NCBI GenBank assembly: GCA_025464045.1
Contig: JAODBQ010000118.1
Location: forward strand, 1 to 8,165
DNA length: 8,165 nucleotides
Direction: 5' to 3'
Origin: Ilumatobacteraceae bacterium
GTDB taxonomy: Bacteria > Actinomycetota > Acidimicrobiia > Acidimicrobiales > Ilumatobacteraceae
Shown here one piece after another: positions 5,160 through 8,165 of the stretch (position 1 is the stretch's first letter; the number at the start of each line of letters is the position of its first letter). The notes under the pieces were generated by a model. The model did no database searches. It had not been told where the DNA came from and saw only the letters and a program-made list of their open reading frames with translations. The position numbers and the translations under genes were made by a program.

Positions 5160-6712
5160 CGTGGAAGCCGGAGGTCGAGGAGCTGGAGCGGCGTCTGGAG
5201 CTCGTCGCCGGGATGGGCGGCGAGGAGGGCATCGCCCGCCAGCACGGCCGCAACAAGCTCACGGTGCGCGAACGCCTCCCGTTGCTCGCCGATCCCGGGA
5301 CGTTCGAGGAGTTCGGCCGGTTGCGCGGCGAGGGCACCTACGACGCGAACGGCGAGCTGGAGACGTTCACGCCGCAGGGCAAGGTCGACGGGATGTGCCG
5401 CGTCGAGGGCCGCAAGGTCGTCGTCACCGCCGGCGACTTCACCGTTCGCGGCGGGTCGGCCAGCGGCTCCCATGGTGGCCTCGGCGAGGAGCTCAGCGCG
5501 AGCGAGCGGGCCCTCGAGTGGCGGCTGCCGTACGTGCGCCTGATCGACAACGCGGGCGGCAGCGTGCGCAGCTTCGAGACGCTCGGACGCACCTACCTGC
5601 CGGACGCGAACAGCTTCAGCCACGTCGACGTCAACCTGCTCAGCACGGTGCCCGTCGTGTCGGCCGTGCTCGGCGCGGCTGCCGGCATCGGTGCGTTGCA
5701 CACGAGCCTGGCGCACTGGAACGTGATGGTCGACAACACCCAGGTGTTCCCCGGCGGGCCTCCCGTCGTCAAGGCCGCACTCGGCTACGAGATCACCAAG
5801 GAGGACCTCGGCGGACCGCAGGTCCACGTGCGCGAGAGCGGCGTCGTCGACAACCTCGCGGCGAGCGAGGAGGACGCGTTCCGCCTGATCCGCCGGTTCC
5901 TGTCGTACCTGCCGTCGAGCGTCGACGAGATGGCGCCACGCGGCGACACCTCCGACCCGGTCGACCGTCGTGAGGACGAGCTGCTCGAGCTCATCCCGAA
6001 GGAGCCGAGACGCGTCCACAACGCGCGCAAGCTGATCGAGCTCGTCGTCGACGAGGGCTCGTTCTTCCCGATCGCCCCGCTCTACGGCCGCTCGCGGATC
6101 ACCGGACTGGCGCGGATCAACGGCTACCCGGTCGGCGTGATGGCCAACGACCCGATGTTCCTCGGCGGCGCGACCGATGTCGCCGCCGGGATGAAGGCGG
6201 CACGACTGATGCAGCTGTGCGAGACGTTCCACCTCCCGCTCGTCGACCTCGCCGACGAGCCCGGCCTGATGGTCGGCCTCGACTCGGAGAAGCAGGGCAT
6301 CGAGCGCGCCGGGGCGCGGCTCGTGTGCATCACCAACGCCTGCCGGATGCCGTGGATCACGATCGTCGTGCGTCGCCTGTACGGCGTCGGCGGGCAGACG
6401 CACCACCGCGCCACCGGGATGTTCCGGCGCTACGCGTGGCCGAGCGCACGATGGGGCTCGATGCACATCGCCGGCGGCGCGTCGGCCGCCTACCGCCGCG
6501 AGATCGAAGCGGCACCGGACCCCGAGGCCAAGCGCGACGAGATCGAAGCCCGGCTCAACCGGCTCGGTTCTCCGTTCCGCACCGCGGAGGCGACCGGGCA
6601 GGACATCATTGATCCGCGCGACACGCGGCCGGTGCTGGCCGACTTCGTCGAGGACGCGCAGCGCGTGCTGGTCCGCCAACTCGGAGCGCCGCTGATCCCC
6701 TACTTCCCGTGA
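5156..6712 (+). CDS. Biotin-dependent acyl-CoA carboxyltransferase CT3 (complete two-domain beta subunit)
   Basis: The product has 518 residues, the usual length for PccB/AccD-type subunits, and both halves look complete. The N-half has GRNKLTVRERL at 31-41, corresponding to the GKLTARERI motif of the family. It also has DNAGGSV at 131-137, LGAAAGIGALHTSL at 172-185 and GYEITKEDLGGPQVHVRESG at 210-229, the acyl-CoA-side elements. The C-half has ITGLARINGYPVGVMANDP near 315-333, the loop RRLYGVGGQTHH at 406-417, YAWPSARWGSMHIAGGASAAY at 426-446 and a helical linker to DIIDPRDTRPVL. The glycine loop reads G-V-G where propionyl-CoA carboxylase has G-G-A. It is only distantly related to CT1 and CT2. 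The ATG at 5156 has GGAG (5145-5148) 7 nt upstream and lies just after the carrier; an ATG at 5099 lies inside the carrier gene and is rejected. It is the best candidate for the catalytic carboxyltransferase. Substrate is unknown. Confidence 0.92.
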   Translation: MTWKPEVEELERRLELVAGMGGEEGIARQHGRNKLTVRERLPLLADPGTFEEFGRLRGEGTYDANGELETFTPQGKVDGMCRVEGRKVVVTAGDFTVRGGSASGSHGGLGEELSASERALEWRLPYVRLIDNAGGSVRSFETLGRTYLPDANSFSHVDVNLLSTVPVVSAVLGAAAGIGALHTSLAHWNVMVDNTQVFPGGPPVVKAALGYEITKEDLGGPQVHVRESGVVDNLAASEEDAFRLIRRFLSYLPSSVDEMAPRGDTSDPVDRREDELLELIPKEPRRVHNARKLIELVVDEGSFFPIAPLYGRSRITGLARINGYPVGVMANDPMFLGGATDVAAGMKAARLMQLCETFHLPLVDLADEPGLMVGLDSEKQGIERAGARLVCITNACRMPWITIVVRRLYGVGGQTHHRATGMFRRYAWPSARWGSMHIAGGASAAYRREIEAAPDPEAKRDEIEARLNRLGSPFRTAEATGQDIIDPRDTRPVLADFVEDAQRVLVRQLGAPLIPYFP

Positions 6713-6738
6713 TCAGGCGGCGCCCGGCGGCGGTGGTC

Positions 6739-8165
6739 TCACGACGGCTCGGCGTGGAGCTGCTCGCGCAGCACGCGCTTCTGGATCTTGGTCGCCGACA
6801 TCGGCCACTCCGTCACGAACCGGACCTCGCGCGGCACCTTGAACGAGGCCAGCTGACCGCGGCAGTGGGCGATCAGCTCCTCGGCGGTCGCGTGCGCGCC
6901 GGCGACCAGCTCGACGAACGCCACGGGCACCTCGCCGTAGCGCTCGTCGTCGCGCCCGACGACCTGGACGAGCTGCACCGCGGGGTGGGTGCTGAGGTGG
7001 GCCTCGACCTCGATCGGGGCGACGTTCTCGCCACCGACCTTCATCATCTCCTTGATCCGCCCGATGTAGGCGACGTTGCCGTCGTCGTCCATCTCGGCGA
7101 GGTCGCCGGTGCGGATCCACCCGCCGTCGATGATCGTCGCCGCGGTGGCGACCGGGTCGTAGAGGTAGGCACGGAAGGTGTTCGGACCGCGGAACTGCAG
7201 CTCGCCGCGCTCGCCGCGCGGCAGTTCGGCACAGGTGTCCACGTCGGCGATGCGCACCTCCATGCCGGGCAGCGCCGGACCAGTGGTGTCCGTGCGCACG
7301 TCGACCGGCAGCTCGGGCCGCGTGTAGGTGACGCAGCCCGCGGACTCGGTCATCCCGAAGTTGTTGAGCAGCGCCGCGCCGGCGGGCAGCAGCGCCTGGA
7401 CGACGCGTTCGGTCTCCGGCGGGGCGACGTTGTGGAGCGTGCGCAGGAAGGCGAACCGTTCCCGGTCGTAGCGCGGATGACGGAGGATCCCGAACGTCAA
7501 CGGCGGGAAGGCGGGGAACAGGTGCGCCGGTTGCTCCCGTTCGATCTGGGCGATCGCGATGTCCGCATCGAAGTGGCTGGCGGAGATCGCGGTCGCGCCG
7601 GCGATCGTCGCACCGACCATCGGACCGATGCCGGCGATGTGGAAGAACGGGCACGGCACCCAGATCCGCTCGCCCTCGCGGAGGTGCAACGCCTCCGCCC
7701 AGTGGGTCCAGTTCTCGGTCACGGCGTGCTGGGGGATCTCGCACCCCTTCGGAGACGCGGTCGTGCCCGACGTGTAGAGCACCATCAGCACGTCGTCGGG
7801 ACCCGCGGCCTCGGTGAACGATCCGAACGCGCGCGGCGCGGTCGCGCCGGCGGCCAGCACGTCGTCCAGGCGCAGCGCGGGCAGCGGCGTGCGACCGCCG
7901 CAGAGCACGACGTGACGCAGATCGGGCGCGTCGGCGAGGCGCAGCGGTTCGTCGCGCGCGGAACCGGCGAAGTCATCGAACGACGCATCGACGAGACCGA
8001 GGAGATCGACGTGATCGCGGATCATGTCCGAGGTGACCAGCACGCTCATCCGCGAGTGGCGCACGAGGTAGCGCAGCTCGCTGCGGCGGTAGCGGATGTT
8101 GATCGGCACCGCCGTCGCGCCGAGCAGACCCGTGGCGTAGTACAGGACGATGAAGTCGATGCAGT
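6739..8165 (-). CDS. Acyl-CoA synthetase (AMP-forming), N-terminus beyond window
   Basis: The enzyme activates a carboxylic acid with ATP to an acyl-adenylate and then to acyl-CoA. About 474 codons are visible. The frame stays open to the right edge, reading CIDFIVLYYATGLLGATA before PINIRYRRSEL, so the true start lies outside and the GTG at 8107-8109 is internal. Motifs in order are the P-loop YTSGTTASPKG (7744-7776), then NNFGMTES, GWIRTGDL, and YIGRIKEMMKVGGENVAPIEVE (split by the flexible hinge). The C-terminal ATKIQKR holds the lysine needed for adenylation. Every core motif is intact, so the enzyme should be active. Chain length or aromatic preference cannot be read. It converges on CT3 with a 26-nt gap and is transcribed separately. 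It may supply CoA thioesters to the neighbouring carboxylase, which is an inference from proximity. Confidence 0.93.
   Translation of the reverse strand, partial: CIDFIVLYYATGLLGATAVPINIRYRRSELRYLVRHSRMSVLVTSDMIRDHVDLLGLVDASFDDFAGSARDEPLRLADAPDLRHVVLCGGRTPLPALRLDDVLAAGATAPRAFGSFTEAAGPDDVLMVLYTSGTTASPKGCEIPQHAVTENWTHWAEALHLREGERIWVPCPFFHIAGIGPMVGATIAGATAISASHFDADIAIAQIEREQPAHLFPAFPPLTFGILRHPRYDRERFAFLRTLHNVAPPETERVVQALLPAGAALLNNFGMTESAGCVTYTRPELPVDVRTDTTGPALPGMEVRIADVDTCAELPRGERGELQFRGPNTFRAYLYDPVATAATIIDGGWIRTGDLAEMDDDGNVAYIGRIKEMMKVGGENVAPIEVEAHLSTHPAVQLVQVVGRDDERYGEVPVAFVELVAGAHATAEELIAHCRGQLASFKVPREVRFVTEWPMSATKIQKRVLREQLHAEPS

Noticed and set aside
5054..6679. Leftward open frame of 541 codons
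   Set aside because: It is antisense to CT3, whose translation is an obvious full-length carboxyltransferase.
6713..6738. Bidirectional terminator between CT3 and the ligase
   Set aside because: The gap is only 26 nt, with GGCGCC and GGCGG repeats but no convincing stem and no T-tract.
1..8165. CRISPR arrays, tRNA/rRNA genes, insertion sequences
   Set aside because: No regularly spaced repeats, cloverleaf-like segments, transposase motifs or terminal inverted repeats were seen.

Overview
The window is very GC-rich and strongly biased to G/C at third codon positions. It uses GTG and TTG as well as ATG starts and has short intergenic gaps. The protein families (acyl-CoA carboxylase beta-type subunits, class III CoA-transferase, acyl-CoA ligase, HpaB/AbfD-like flavoprotein) fit a free-living actinobacterium with rich acyl-CoA metabolism, possibly of the Acidimicrobiia type. 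The phylum is an inference from composition and protein style, not from a marker gene.

Layout. Bases 1-118 hold the 5' end of a leftward gene of the 4-hydroxyphenylacetate 3-hydroxylase / 4-hydroxybutyryl-CoA dehydratase superfamily. Bases 119-316 are a divergent, locally AT-richer control region. Bases 317-6712 are one rightward gene run: carboxyltransferase paralog CT1 (317-1777), CT2 (1774-3324), a small desulforedoxin-like protein without most of its metal ligands (3401-3649), a class III (CaiB/BaiF) CoA-transferase with unusual domain order (3656-4816), a free-standing 71-residue biotin carrier protein (4909-5124), a possible 12-codon minicistron (5121-5159), and carboxyltransferase CT3 (5156-6712). 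A leftward acyl-CoA synthetase (AMP-forming) fills 6739-8165, converges on CT3 and runs off the right edge.

How the genes may work together. CT1, CT2, CT3 and the carrier look like the carboxyl-transfer half of a biotin-dependent acyl-CoA carboxylase, decarboxylase or transcarboxylase. No biotin carboxylase is present in the window. The CoA-transferase and the ligase could supply CoA thioesters, and the divergent flavoprotein could act on the same pathway. The substrate cannot be read from the sequence.

Most notable points. (1) CT1 and CT2 are adjacent paralogs that seem to have degenerated in opposite halves, which suggests an obligate heteromer. (2) A tandem duplication at the carrier/CT3 junction has copied a ribosome-binding site plus start codon and created two successive ATGA stop/start overlaps. 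(3) The 82-residue protein looks like two desulforedoxin-type repeats that have lost three of four metal-binding cysteines. (4) The carboxylase set lacks a biotin carboxylase and uses a stand-alone carrier.
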